The notes below the pieces were generated by a model. It saw nothing but the letters and a program-made list of their open reading frames with translations, was not told where the DNA came from and did not search any database. A stretch of 19,179 nucleotides of DNA. Source: Campylobacterota bacterium. Lineage in GTDB: Bacteria; Campylobacterota; Campylobacteria; Campylobacterales; Sulfurovaceae. The translations under genes were made by a program, and so were the position numbers. The stretch covers positions 1 through 19,179 of the forward strand of contig QMKT01000009.1 of NCBI GenBank assembly GCA_003646505.1, written 5' to 3'. Of this stretch, positions 7,577 to 15,505 are shown one piece after another (the first letter of the stretch is position 1; each line of letters opens with the position of its first letter).

Positions 7577-8722
7577 ATGCCCACTATCAAACCTTTTCCA
7601 AACTTTTTTTCTCAAACAGATCCTTCTATACTTCATGATATAACTACAGTGACAGACTATTTGACACAATACTATAATGCCACATGTTACATAGTGGGTG
7701 GCGCGGTACGTGATCGTCTTTTGGGACGTGAATGTAAAGATTATGATATTGAATGTTTTGACATCAGTGTGGAAGATTTTGAGACGGCTATGGTGCATTT
7801 AGGTGCCCAGGGTGTAGGGAAGAGCTTTTTTGTCTATAAGTATCATCTGCTAGATATTTCTTTACCAAGAAAGGAAAAAAAAGTGGCTCAAGGACATAAA
7901 GGCTTTGAAGTAACTTTAGCAAACAATGAACGTGAGGCATCAAAAAGACGAGATTTTACGATCAATGCTTTGATGTATGACATTCAGAATGAAAAGATAT
8001 TGGATTTTTGGTCTGGTTTGGATGACTTAGAACATAAAATACTTAGAGTTGTCAATGAAAGTTCATTTATAGAAGACAGTTTACGTGTATTGCGTGCCAT
8101 GCAATTTTCTGCACGTTTTGGGTTTAAAATAGAAGAGAAGAGCTGCACTCTCTGTCAAAATATTGCACTGGACGACTTGCCTAAAGAACGCATTTTTAGT
8201 GAGTTTGAGAAGATGTTCAGGGCTGAGTATTTGCATTATGGACTCTATTATCTTCTGCAACTTTGTATTTTTGAAAAGCTTTTTGATGTGCGCATGGAGC
8301 GTGGTAATTTTATACAGTTAAGTAGAGAGCTCCAAAAGTATCAGGCTAACTTTGAAGATGAACTGAGAGACTATTATTTTCTTTTTATCTCTAAATCGTA
8401 TTGGGACATAGAGACAGGTGAGCTCTTAGATAGACTGGGTGCACCTAATGTGTACTATAAAAAATTGGCAACTACTCTACCTGCAACACTAACCGTATCT
8501 TTCATAGCCAACTTGGCACTCAAAGAGGGGATTATGTCGTATGTAGGGAATTATCATCCCAAGGTGAGAATTTTGGCGAAGCACTTAGATGTATGGGATA
8601 AACCTTTTGACAGAGGGGTAACACCAACAGAATTAATGGCAGAGGGATTTAAAGGCAAGGCTTTAGGTGATGAACTTGATGGGCGTACGCAAGAGAAGAT
8701 AAAGAGTTTGAAAGAAAAATAG
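7577..8722 (+). CDS. cca: CCA tRNA nucleotidyltransferase (class II)
   Basis: 381-aa class II nucleotidyltransferase that builds or repairs the 3' CCA end of tRNAs without a nucleic acid template. Motif A is GGAVRD (41-46) followed by KDYDIE with the catalytic carboxylates D55 and D57. Motif B is the RRDFTINAL stretch (124-132), motif C is the following acidic DFWSGLDDL segment, and EDSLRVLRA (166-174) is the region of the amino-acid template for CTP/ATP selection. No C-terminal HD phosphohydrolase domain is visible, unlike E. coli Cca. The family also includes poly(A) polymerases and split CC- and A-adding enzymes; no second member lies in this window, so a full CCA enzyme is the simplest reading. 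AGGGA is upstream of the ATG. It appears to be monocistronic. Confidence 0.88.
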   Translation: MPTIKPFPNFFSQTDPSILHDITTVTDYLTQYYNATCYIVGGAVRDRLLGRECKDYDIECFDISVEDFETAMVHLGAQGVGKSFFVYKYHLLDISLPRKEKKVAQGHKGFEVTLANNEREASKRRDFTINALMYDIQNEKILDFWSGLDDLEHKILRVVNESSFIEDSLRVLRAMQFSARFGFKIEEKSCTLCQNIALDDLPKERIFSEFEKMFRAEYLHYGLYYLLQLCIFEKLFDVRMERGNFIQLSRELQKYQANFEDELRDYYFLFISKSYWDIETGELLDRLGAPNVYYKKLATTLPATLTVSFIANLALKEGIMSYVGNYHPKVRILAKHLDVWDKPFDRGVTPTELMAEGFKGKALGDELDGRTQEKIKSLKEK

Positions 8723-8723
8723 G

Positions 8724-8729
8724 TATAAT
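8724..8729 (+). promoter_or_regulatory. Putative -10 box of purU-trmL
   Basis: TATAAT two bases after the cca stop codon and about 30 bases before the purU ATG, suggesting purU has its own promoter directly behind cca. Confidence 0.5.
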
Positions 8730-8758
8730 TTTACAATTTAAGTGCAACTAGGGTTAAA

Positions 8759-9595
8759 ATGGAAAAAAGAGCAAGAGTTTTAATAGACTGTGAAGATGCC
8801 AAAGGATTGGTATATGAGATCTCTAAAGTTTTTTACGACAGAGGTTTAAATATTGATAATAACCGTGAATTTGTAGACAAAGAGTATGGACGATTTTTTA
8901 TGCGTACTGTCGTATCAGGTCTCTTTGATACGCAAGAATTACTTGATACACTTAAGTCCGTGACACCTGCAGCAGCACATATTAGGGTCATAGAACCTGA
9001 AGATAAAAAAATCATTCTAATGGTGACTAAAGAGTCTCATGCCTTAGGTGATATACTTATTCGTCATGCAGATGGTGAATTGGGTGCAGAGATAGAGTGT
9101 GTTATAGGAAACCATGATACTTTAGAAGAGCTTGTTCGTCGTTTTGACATCCCTTTCTTTTACATTCCTGCTGATGATATGTCTAGAGAAGAACATGAAG
9201 AGCATGTGATGAAACTCATTAATGAATTTGAATTTGATTATATTGTTCTGGCAAAATACATGCGTATATTGACTTCTACTTTTGTGAAATCCTATACGCA
9301 GAAGATCATCAATATTCATCACTCTTTCTTACCGGCATTCATAGGGGCAAACCCTTATAAACAAGCGTATGAACGAGGGGTGAAGATCATCGGTGCAACA
9401 GCACATTATGTCACAGATGATTTGGATGAAGGTCCAATCATCGCACAGGATGTTATACCTGTGAACCATCGTTTAACATGGAGAGATATGCAAAGAGCAG
9501 GGCGAGACGGAGAAAAAATAGTGCTTTCTCGTGCTTTATCTTTGGTACTGAATGACAGAGTCTTTGTCAATGGGAATAAAACGGTAATCTTTTAA
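8759..9595 (+). CDS. purU: Formyltetrahydrofolate deformylase
   Basis: Hydrolyses 10-formyl-tetrahydrofolate to formate and tetrahydrofolate, balancing the one-carbon pool and supplying formate. The 278 aa comprise an N-terminal ACT domain (about 5-80, 'VLIDCEDAKGLVYEISKVFYDRGLNI'), which in the family senses glycine or methionine, and a formyltransferase-fold domain (about 84-275). The catalytic N-H-D set is visible as N185 and H187 (NIHHSFLP) and D223 (DDLDEGPII). The ACT domain separates it from purine-pathway PurN, which otherwise shares the catalytic core. The Shine-Dalgarno is weak (AGGG). It ends one base before the trmL ATG, so the two are co-transcribed. Confidence 0.95.
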   Translation: MEKRARVLIDCEDAKGLVYEISKVFYDRGLNIDNNREFVDKEYGRFFMRTVVSGLFDTQELLDTLKSVTPAAAHIRVIEPEDKKIILMVTKESHALGDILIRHADGELGAEIECVIGNHDTLEELVRRFDIPFFYIPADDMSREEHEEHVMKLINEFEFDYIVLAKYMRILTSTFVKSYTQKIINIHHSFLPAFIGANPYKQAYERGVKIIGATAHYVTDDLDEGPIIAQDVIPVNHRLTWRDMQRAGRDGEKIVLSRALSLVLNDRVFVNGNKTVIF

Positions 9596-9596
9596 T

Positions 9597-10088
9597 ATGT
9601 TCAATATAGTATTGGTGGAACCACAAATACCACCCAACACAGGAACTATTGGTCGTCTTTGTGTTAATTTAGGTGCTACATTGCATCTTATCGAACCTTT
9701 GGGATTTGATATAGATGATAAAGCAGTCAAGCGTGCAGGGTTAGATTACTGGAAAGATTTGGATCTAATTGTGTGGAAGAGTTTTGATGCATTTTTGGAG
9801 AAACATCCTATAGATTCAAACTCGTATATGGCTACGACGAAAACAGATAACCTTTATTTTGATGCTTCATTCAAAAAGGGTGACTATATCTTGTTTGGTT
9901 CTGAGACAAAAGGCATAGATGAAAAAGTGTTGCTTGCAAACCCTGAACAGTGTATTACCATACCAATGGGTGGAAAAGGCAGAAGTCTAAACCTTGGTGT
10001 CTCTGTAGGCATTGTCCTCTATGATGCACTGCGTAAAAATTATGATGGTTTTGAAAAAATTACCATCGCAAATACTTTGGAGAATTAA
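9597..10088 (+). CDS. trmL: tRNA (cytidine/uridine-34-2'-O)-methyltransferase
   Basis: SPOUT-class methyltransferase (TrmL/YibK family) that 2'-O-methylates the wobble base of some leucine tRNAs using S-adenosylmethionine. The 163-aa length is typical of the minimal, dimeric, single-domain form. Motif 1 is PQIPPNTG (9-16), motif 2 is FGSETKG (100-106), and motif 3 is IPMGGKGRSLNLGVSVGIVLYDAL (122-145), where the AdoMet-binding trefoil knot forms. It follows purU by one base and precedes a tiny membrane-protein gene by one base, making a tight three-gene unit. No strong ribosome binding site is seen, so coupling with purU is likely. Confidence 0.93.
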   Translation: MFNIVLVEPQIPPNTGTIGRLCVNLGATLHLIEPLGFDIDDKAVKRAGLDYWKDLDLIVWKSFDAFLEKHPIDSNSYMATTKTDNLYFDASFKKGDYILFGSETKGIDEKVLLANPEQCITIPMGGKGRSLNLGVSVGIVLYDALRKNYDGFEKITIANTLEN

Positions 10089-10089
10089 T

Positions 10090-10245
10090 ATGTCATTTGG
10101 AGATATTTTATATATTATTGCTATGTTTATTTTTGTTTTTATTACTTTTGGTATCATCAAAAATTATTATAAGAGTAAGTTTGATGATGAGGGTAGACGT
10201 ATTGACATGATAGATGATGAGGATAAAGAGGGAAAGAAGGACTAA
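10090..10245 (+). CDS. Small single-pass membrane protein (51 aa)
   Basis: Short protein of unknown function. Residues about 4-23 (GDILYIIAMFIFVFITFGII) form one hydrophobic helix. They are followed by a basic patch (KNYYKSK) and a highly charged, mostly acidic tail with DD/ED pairs (31-51). The positive-inside rule puts the tail in the cytoplasm. The ATG begins one base after the trmL stop; an upstream in-frame extension would overlap trmL and add non-membrane sequence, so I reject it. Coupling to trmL suggests real expression, but a shared job is only a guess. The layout resembles small membrane proteins often found next to housekeeping genes, such as cytochrome-oxidase-assembly-type peptides, but I do not recognise the family. 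Confidence 0.65.
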   Translation: MSFGDILYIIAMFIFVFITFGIIKNYYKSKFDDEGRRIDMIDDEDKEGKKD

Positions 10246-10268
10246 CCACCTCTTTACCAACTCTTAGG

Positions 10269-10274
10269 TAAAAT
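10269..10274 (+). promoter_or_regulatory. Putative -10 box of glyS operon
   Basis: TAAAAT 33 bases upstream of the glyS ATG. It overlaps the right arm of a 6-bp hairpin (TTTACC 10253-10258, GGTAAA 10267-10272) that could mark the end of the preceding transcript. Confidence 0.4.
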
Positions 10275-10306
10275 AATAGCCATTATTATTTACTAGGAAA
10301 CCTACC

Positions 10307-12355
10307 ATGACACAAGCACTACTCATTGAAATAGGCGTAGAAGAACTACCTGCTGTACCACTACTTAAAATCGTAAAAAACATAGAAAAATCATGGACAA
10401 ACATACTCACAGAGTATAACCTTTCTAATGGTTTTGAATTTGTCTATACTCCTAGAAGATTGGTACTTAGACATGCTGCTATGCCAATCAGTCAAGAAGA
10501 TGCAACGGTTGAGTTTTTTGGTCCTCCGATGGTTGCTGCTTTAAAAGATGGTCAACCAACCAAGGCAGCAGAGGGATTTGCCCGTAAATGTGGTGTTCCT
10601 TTTGACGAACTTGGACGTAGTGAAAAGAACGGTAAAGAAGTACTCTATTTCAAAAAAGAAGAGAAGGGTGCTCAAACCACTTCGCTTCTTCAAGCAATGT
10701 TAGAAAAGTGGATCGCCACAATGAGTTTTGGAAAAATGATGCGTTGGGGAGCAAGAACAGATGAGTTTATCAGACCTATCAGATGGTTACAGGTAAGAAT
10801 GGATGATAGTTCTGTTGATGTTGAACTTTTTGGTGTAAAGTCAGACATAAAAACATATGTACACCGTATGGTGACGTATGATGCTGTGAAAGTAGCAAAT
10901 ATAAATGACTATGAAAGTATCCTCTCAGAGGGTGCGGTGATGTTGGAACCTAAAGAAAGAGAGTCTAAAATTTTGGCAGAATTTGATGCTTTGGAGGCTA
11001 CACATAACATTATCATAGAAAGAGACAGATCACTTCTTGCTGAGATTGTGTCTATTACAGAAAATCCTAAAGCGCTTGTAGGTACTTTTGATGAAATGTT
11101 CTTAGAGCTTCCAGCTGAAGTGATCATTACATCTATGAAAGAGCATCAGCGCTATTTTCCTGTGTTTGAAAACGGGAAGATAGCCAATAAGTTTATTGTG
11201 GTGAGCAATGCTTATACAAATGATTATTCTAAGGTAGTAGAAGGAAATGAACGTGTACTTAAACCACGTTTGGCAGATGGTCTTTTCTTTTACAGAAATG
11301 ATCTTAAAAATGGACTCTCTACGGATGGTTTAGAAAAAGTACAGTTCATCGATGGTCTTGGTACACTTGCAGATAAGATCAAAAGAGAAAAGAACATTGC
11401 TATACGATTGCTTGCGCTTTATATGGATAAAATAGAAAGTATTACGGGTCAAAGTTCAACAGGACTTGAGAAAGCCATGGATAGATCCGTGCACCTTGCA
11501 AAAGCAGACCTTATGTCTGAAATGGTGTATGAGTTTACAGAGCTTCAAGGGCTTATGGGATACTACTATGCCAAAGCACTTGGAGAAGAAGAACGGGTTT
11601 ATAACGCCATAAAAGAACAATATATGCCAGTAGGTGAGGGTGCGGAACTTCCAAGCTCTGTTTTCTCTTCTATTGTGGCTATGTCTGCAAAACTTGATAC
11701 ACTCTTTGGACTTTTTTCTGTAGGGAAGATACCAACTGGTTCTAAAGACCCGTTTGCATTGCGTCGTGCGGTAAATGGTATTGTTCGTATCGTGACTGAA
11801 TTTGATCTAAGTTTTAACATTGATGATATTATCACCTTACTTAAGGGGAACTACGATGATTTTGATATAAATCTACTTTCTGAATTTATTATAGAGCGTA
11901 TCAATAAATCACTTGATGCAAATCCATCAGTGATTGCTTCGGTTTTAGCTTCAGGAGAAAGAGATATCAATGAGATATCCAAAAAAGTGGCAGCACTGAA
12001 TGAGATCGTTTCCAATGACACATTTAAAGAACAGTTCTCTACGTTTAAGCGTGTAGCAAACATCTCTAAAGATGTAAACCTGGATTCAAGTTTGAGTATA
12101 GATACTGCGTTGTTTAAAGAAGATGCAGAAATCACACTCTATAATGCCTATGAAAAAGTGATCAATCAAGACTATTATGATTATAAAACAGAACTTGAAG
12201 CACTCTTTGGACTCAAGCGTGAACTCGATGGATATTTTGATGATGTAATGGTGAATAGTGATGATGAAGCATTGAAGGTAAACAGACTTCATATGATCGG
12301 ATCTGTCTATAAAACCTTTAAAGATATTGCTGATATTAAAGAGATCACTGTTTAA
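10307..12355 (+). CDS. glyS: Glycyl-tRNA synthetase, beta subunit
   Basis: 682-aa beta chain of the bacterial alpha2-beta2 glycyl-tRNA synthetase. It binds tRNA-Gly while the alpha chain (GlyQ) holds the catalytic site. The family N terminus LLIEIGVEELPA is at about 5-16, TPRRL at about 48-52, and the central HD-like part with 'MKEHQRYFPVF' (about 281-291) and 'RLADGLFFYRNDL' is present. Then come 'KADLMSEMVYEFTELQGLMGYYYA', 'GSKDPFALRRAVNGIVRI' and a C-terminal anticodon-binding-like helical region. The length is normal. AGGA lies about 9 bases before the ATG. glyQ is not in the window, so the two subunits are encoded apart here. A small lipoprotein gene and the mnmC-like gene follow closely. 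Confidence 0.97.
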   Translation: MTQALLIEIGVEELPAVPLLKIVKNIEKSWTNILTEYNLSNGFEFVYTPRRLVLRHAAMPISQEDATVEFFGPPMVAALKDGQPTKAAEGFARKCGVPFDELGRSEKNGKEVLYFKKEEKGAQTTSLLQAMLEKWIATMSFGKMMRWGARTDEFIRPIRWLQVRMDDSSVDVELFGVKSDIKTYVHRMVTYDAVKVANINDYESILSEGAVMLEPKERESKILAEFDALEATHNIIIERDRSLLAEIVSITENPKALVGTFDEMFLELPAEVIITSMKEHQRYFPVFENGKIANKFIVVSNAYTNDYSKVVEGNERVLKPRLADGLFFYRNDLKNGLSTDGLEKVQFIDGLGTLADKIKREKNIAIRLLALYMDKIESITGQSSTGLEKAMDRSVHLAKADLMSEMVYEFTELQGLMGYYYAKALGEEERVYNAIKEQYMPVGEGAELPSSVFSSIVAMSAKLDTLFGLFSVGKIPTGSKDPFALRRAVNGIVRIVTEFDLSFNIDDIITLLKGNYDDFDINLLSEFIIERINKSLDANPSVIASVLASGERDINEISKKVAALNEIVSNDTFKEQFSTFKRVANISKDVNLDSSLSIDTALFKEDAEITLYNAYEKVINQDYYDYKTELEALFGLKRELDGYFDDVMVNSDDEALKVNRLHMIGSVYKTFKDIADIKEITV

Positions 12356-12356
12356 G

Positions 12357-12488
12357 ATGAAAAGGTTACTTCTCTTTTTGGTGAGTTTTTTCCTTACTGC
12401 TTGTGCAAATAATCCAGGATCGAATAGTGGCTTATCAAATACTGTCATAAGTGGAGAAGTAGTGATGTATTCTCAGAATACTTTTTAG
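12357..12488 (+). CDS. Small lipoprotein (43 aa)
   Basis: Short gene read directly from sequence: ATG at 12357, TAG at 12486. The product begins MKRLLLFLVSFFLTAC, a textbook type II signal peptide: two basic residues, a hydrophobic core and the lipobox LTAC, with C16 as the lipidation site. The mature part is only 28 residues, polar and rich in Asn, Ser and Gly, ending SGEVVMYSQNTF. It starts one base after the glyS stop and ends 8 bases before the mnmC-like ATG, so it fits into the operon. The Shine-Dalgarno is weak, and a length this short can arise by chance, but the combination of lipobox and spacing is hard to explain otherwise. Similar tiny lipoproteins occur widely with no known role; no function is assigned. 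Confidence 0.6.
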   Translation: MKRLLLFLVSFFLTACANNPGSNSGLSNTVISGEVVMYSQNTF

Positions 12489-12496
12489 ATACTGTT

Positions 12497-13609
12497 ATGT
12501 CTAAATGTTATGATACTATCATCATTGGAGCAGGCATCGCAGGTGCTACTGCAGCGTATACACTTACACAACAAAATCAAAAAGTATTAGTATTTGACAA
12601 AAAAGGCATTGCATTTGGAGGATCCGGTGCTGCGGGTGCTTTTGTCTCTCCTAAAATAGGCAAAGGTTCTCCCCTTCAAAAACTTACCAATGAAGCTTTC
12701 TCTTTTGCTAAAGATTTTTACCTCTCTATCTGCCCAGAGTATTTTCATCAAACAGGGGTTATTCGTATACCCAAAGATGAAGAGGATGCTCAGAAGTTTT
12801 CTGAGTATGAACTCTACAATGACAATGTGTATGAAAATTATACTAATCAACAACTCAAAGCAGAAGGCATAAATACGAATTTTGAGAGTTTCTTTTTTCC
12901 CGAAGCAGGAGATTGTGATGCTATGGCAGTGTGTGAGTTCTTACTGCAAGAAATTGAAATACTGCAATATGAAGTCGAAGAACTTAAAAAAGAAAATGGT
13001 GTTTGGGTAGTAGGTGAGTATAGTGCTAAAAATATAATATTGGCCACTGGGTACGAAAGTAATTTAGCAGACTTGCGTTATATGGGTATCAGAGGTACTT
13101 GGGGTTCTCGTGGAGATTATAGAAGTGCCTTAGATCTAAAGATGAGTATGCATAAGAGTATTTCAGTCTCTGCCAATGTCAATGGTATTATTAAGATCGG
13201 TGCCACGCACGTGAAGTCTAAAGAACCTTGTATAACCTGTGAGGGTAAACCGCTTAAGGGACTTTTTGAGAGTGCTTCACAGATGGTAGATACCAGTGAC
13301 TTTGTACTAAAAGAGACTTATTGCGGGATGCGTTCGGGGTCTAAGGACTATTTCCCTTTAGTAGGTAAAGTGATAGATGTGCCAATGATGTTAGAGCACT
13401 ACCCTAAGGTTTTAAGAGGATCAAAGCCTGAACTTCTTTATGTTGAAAATCTGTATGTATTCAATGGACTGGGAGGAAGAGGATTTGTTTTTGCTCCATT
13501 GATGGCTGCGTGGTTAGCACAACATATTGTAGATGAAAAAGAAGTAAACAAGCGGGTGTCTGCAGATAGACTATTTTTTAAGTGGGCAAGAAAATTAAAG
13601 AATGACTAA
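12497..13609 (+). CDS. FAD-dependent oxidase, stand-alone MnmC C-terminal domain type
   Basis: 370-aa flavoprotein of the DAO fold. The dinucleotide motif GAGIAG is at 11-16 and D34 closes the second strand, ready for the FAD ribose. 'GGSGAAGAFVSPKIGKG' (41-57) and the C-terminal 'MRSGSKDYFPLVGKVIDVP' and 'GLGGRGFVFAPLMAAWLA' blocks match the oxidase half of MnmC. That half removes the carboxymethyl group from cmnm5(s2)U34 to give nm5(s2)U34 in tRNA. The N-terminal methyltransferase half of E. coli MnmC is missing, so this would be a one-domain form. Other DAO-family amine oxidases (ThiO-, DadA-like) are the alternative. It is the last gene of the glyS unit and converges on bpt. No strong Shine-Dalgarno is seen. 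Confidence 0.75.
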   Translation: MSKCYDTIIIGAGIAGATAAYTLTQQNQKVLVFDKKGIAFGGSGAAGAFVSPKIGKGSPLQKLTNEAFSFAKDFYLSICPEYFHQTGVIRIPKDEEDAQKFSEYELYNDNVYENYTNQQLKAEGINTNFESFFFPEAGDCDAMAVCEFLLQEIEILQYEVEELKKENGVWVVGEYSAKNIILATGYESNLADLRYMGIRGTWGSRGDYRSALDLKMSMHKSISVSANVNGIIKIGATHVKSKEPCITCEGKPLKGLFESASQMVDTSDFVLKETYCGMRSGSKDYFPLVGKVIDVPMMLEHYPKVLRGSKPELLYVENLYVFNGLGGRGFVFAPLMAAWLAQHIVDEKEVNKRVSADRLFFKWARKLKND

Positions 13610-13618
13610 GGTGTTGGG

Positions 13619-14380
13619 TTATCTCTTGTTTGCCCATAGTTCCCATAAGGGTTCTTTGGAGACAGCAGGAAACCCCTCAAGTATCTCTTGCGGTTGAAAC
13701 TTTTCTTTGTAGGCAAAGGACTTGCACCCCTCTACCCAGTAGCCTAAATAGATCCATGGAAGTTCAAGTATTTGAGCAAGTTGTATTTGATAGAGTAGAG
13801 AATAGGTACCCAAGGAAAGACGTGAATAGTCCGGATCATAATAAAAATAGATGGAAGAGATCCCGTCATCAAGTATATCAATAAGATCTACACCTACAAG
13901 CTTATCATCTATGATATAAAGTACTTCTTTCCCAAAATCATGGGCACCGTCTACAAAGTTTTCATGGTATTCTCTTTGTGAAATGTTGCGATGTTGCCAA
14001 TCGTCAGTTTCATTTTTATGTGCATGGTATTTGTTGTAAAGATCAAGGTGTGCCTGCGTCATTGTGGGATTTTGTACGATGATCTCTGTATCACTGTTAC
14101 GGTTAAAGGACTTTTTTTGTGATTTACTATAAGTGAAGTCTTTAACTTCAATACGGACACTTTTACATTCAGTGCAACCATGACAGATAGGATGTACAAA
14201 GTATTTACCAAAGCGTCTCCATCCTCTTGCTACAACGGCAGTAGCGAACTTTTTACTTGCCTGGGCTACATACTTGTAATTCATACGGACTAATTTACCA
14301 GGAATGTAGGCACAGTCATAGTCCATCATGGAAAAGTTTGTTGATGGTGGATTTAATAGATCTATTTCTTCATTATTCAT
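13619..14380 (-). CDS. bpt: Aspartate/glutamate leucyltransferase (N-degron)
   Basis: Member of the Bpt/Ate1 aminoacyl-tRNA-protein transferase family. Bpt moves leucine from Leu-tRNA to proteins with N-terminal Asp or Glu, marking them for ClpS/ClpAP degradation. The 253 aa match the bacterial form. The N-terminal domain has C23 (DCAYIPG) and the cysteine motif C66-C69-C72 (CHGCTEC) followed by SVRIEVKDFTYSKSQKKSF. The C-terminal GNAT-like domain has 'FYYDPDYSRLSLGTYSLL' and 'YLGYWVEGCKSFAYKEKFQPQEIL'. Arginyl versus leucyl specificity is inferred from the bacterial family. There is no Shine-Dalgarno; a TATAAT box (14388-14393, minus strand) ends just 7 bases before the ATG, so the mRNA is probably leaderless. 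It converges on the mnmC-like gene with a 9-base gap. Confidence 0.88.
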   Translation of the reverse strand: MNNEEIDLLNPPSTNFSMMDYDCAYIPGKLVRMNYKYVAQASKKFATAVVARGWRRFGKYFVHPICHGCTECKSVRIEVKDFTYSKSQKKSFNRNSDTEIIVQNPTMTQAHLDLYNKYHAHKNETDDWQHRNISQREYHENFVDGAHDFGKEVLYIIDDKLVGVDLIDILDDGISSIYFYYDPDYSRLSLGTYSLLYQIQLAQILELPWIYLGYWVEGCKSFAYKEKFQPQEILEGFPAVSKEPLWELWANKR

Positions 14381-14387
14381 AATCGCA

Positions 14388-14393
14388 ATTATA
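14388..14393 (-). promoter_or_regulatory. Putative -10 box of bpt (leaderless)
   Basis: TATAAT on the minus strand, followed by TGCGATT and then the bpt ATG. A start of transcription 7-8 bases after the box would fall on or next to the A of the ATG. Confidence 0.6.
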
Positions 14394-14405
14394 CTGAAAT
14401 TATTG

Positions 14406-14411
14406 TAAAAT
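14406..14411 (+). promoter_or_regulatory. Putative -10 box of the TrmN6-like operon
   Basis: TAAAAT on the plus strand, 21 bases upstream of the methyltransferase ATG, leaving room for the AGGAGGG ribosome binding site. It lies 12 bp from the oppositely oriented bpt -10 box in a 52-bp divergent gap. Confidence 0.5.
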
Positions 14412-14432
14412 CCATTAAAATAGGAGGGCTAA

Positions 14433-15128
14433 ATGTTTCTTTATCAACCAACATCAGGTTACTGTTACAATAGTGACTCTATTTTTTTATATGATTTTAT
14501 ATCTACTTTTAAGCCAAAAGGTTCACTGCTTGATGTGGGGTGTGGTGTAGGAATAATATCTCTTTTATTGAGCCGTGATTTTACGCTACAAACGAGTATC
14601 ATTGATAAACAGGAAAAGATGATGGATTATGCAAGGCATAATTATGCACTCAATCAGTTAAGCGTGCAAAGTCATATTGTAGATTTTACAGAATTTAAGA
14701 CCGAAGAGAAATTTGATTATATCATTTCAAATCCTCCATTTTATGACTCAAGGGTCACACAGAGTGAAAATACGCATCTTAATATTGCCAGATATGCACA
14801 TCATCTGCCTATAGAAAATTTTATAGCAAAAGTGAAAAAGCTGTTGAAACCACGAGGGTATTTTATCTTTTGTTATGATGCAAAACAGATAGACCTATTG
14901 GTTTACCATTTAACTTTGTGTGGTATAAATGTAGAAAAGATACAGTTTGTACATTCTAAAATAGATAGAGATTCAAAGCTTGTAATGATCGCTGCACGTG
15001 TAGGATCAAAGTCCATGACACAGATATTACCACCATTTGTAGTCTTTGATGATGACAGTGTTTATAGAAAAAAAGCAAAAGATGTTTTCATTAGAGCAAA
15101 TACACATAGTATAAAAGGTGATTTCTAA
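14433..15128 (+). CDS. TrmN6/YfiC-like N6-adenine tRNA methyltransferase
   Basis: 231-aa class I AdoMet methyltransferase. Motif I, LDVGCGVGIISLLL, is at 33-46, and an acidic residue (D59) ends the second strand. The catalytic motif IV, NPPFY, is at 100-104; NPPF/Y is the signature of exocyclic-amine N6-adenine or glutamine methyltransferases. The opening 'YQPTSGYCYNSDSIFLYDFI' is the pattern of the TrmN6 (YfiC) family, which makes m6A37 in tRNA1-Val in E. coli. The substrate here is inferred. A strong AGGAGGG precedes the ATG. It leads a unit with the Cys-cluster gene (2-base gap) and the TPR gene, which overlaps. Confidence 0.8.
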   Translation: MFLYQPTSGYCYNSDSIFLYDFISTFKPKGSLLDVGCGVGIISLLLSRDFTLQTSIIDKQEKMMDYARHNYALNQLSVQSHIVDFTEFKTEEKFDYIISNPPFYDSRVTQSENTHLNIARYAHHLPIENFIAKVKKLLKPRGYFIFCYDAKQIDLLVYHLTLCGINVEKIQFVHSKIDRDSKLVMIAARVGSKSMTQILPPFVVFDDDSVYRKKAKDVFIRANTHSIKGDF

Positions 15129-15130
15129 CC

Positions 15131-15505
15131 ATGGAATTAATGGAACAAGAGGGATATGATTATAAATTTACGCCTTCTGCCTGTGAAGCCTGTGGCGGGC
15201 ATTGTTGCACAGGAGAGAGTGGTTATATCTGGGCAAAATATATGGAGATAGAAAAAATGGCAGCATTTGTTAACCTTAGTGTGGAAGATTTTGCTACAAT
15301 GTATCTTCGAAAAGTAAAACATCGTTATTCACTAATAGAAAAACAACTTGCACCTGATAATTTTGCCTGTATATTTTTTAATGAGTCTAAAAAACAATGT
15401 TCTATCTATCCTGTACGACCTTTGCAGTGTCGTACGTTTCCTTTTTGGGAACAATTTAAAAATGATGAAGAAGAGGTGCGTAAAGAATGTCCTGGAATCG
15501 TATAG
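15131..15505 (+). CDS. YkgJ-family cysteine cluster protein
   Basis: 124-aa protein with eight conserved cysteines: C18, C21, C25, C26 (CEACGGHCC), C80 and C90 (CIFF to KKQC), C100 in the RPLQCRTFPFW motif (95-105) and C120 near the end (ECPGI). This is the YkgJ/UPF0153 pattern (CxxCxxxCC, then C, C, RPxxCRxFPFW), predicted to hold a metal or Fe-S cluster. No member's reaction is firmly known. AAGGTGA lies before the ATG, which follows the methyltransferase stop by 2 bases. Its last 19 bases overlap the start of the TPR gene, so the three genes are probably translated together. Confidence 0.85.
   Translation: MELMEQEGYDYKFTPSACEACGGHCCTGESGYIWAKYMEIEKMAAFVNLSVEDFATMYLRKVKHRYSLIEKQLAPDNFACIFFNESKKQCSIYPVRPLQCRTFPFWEQFKNDEEEVRKECPGIV

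Noticed and set aside
10012..10245. Longer 77-codon version of the small membrane protein
   Set aside because: The extra 26 codons overlap trmL in another frame; the ATG at 10090, one base after the trmL stop and directly before the hydrophobic helix, is the better start.
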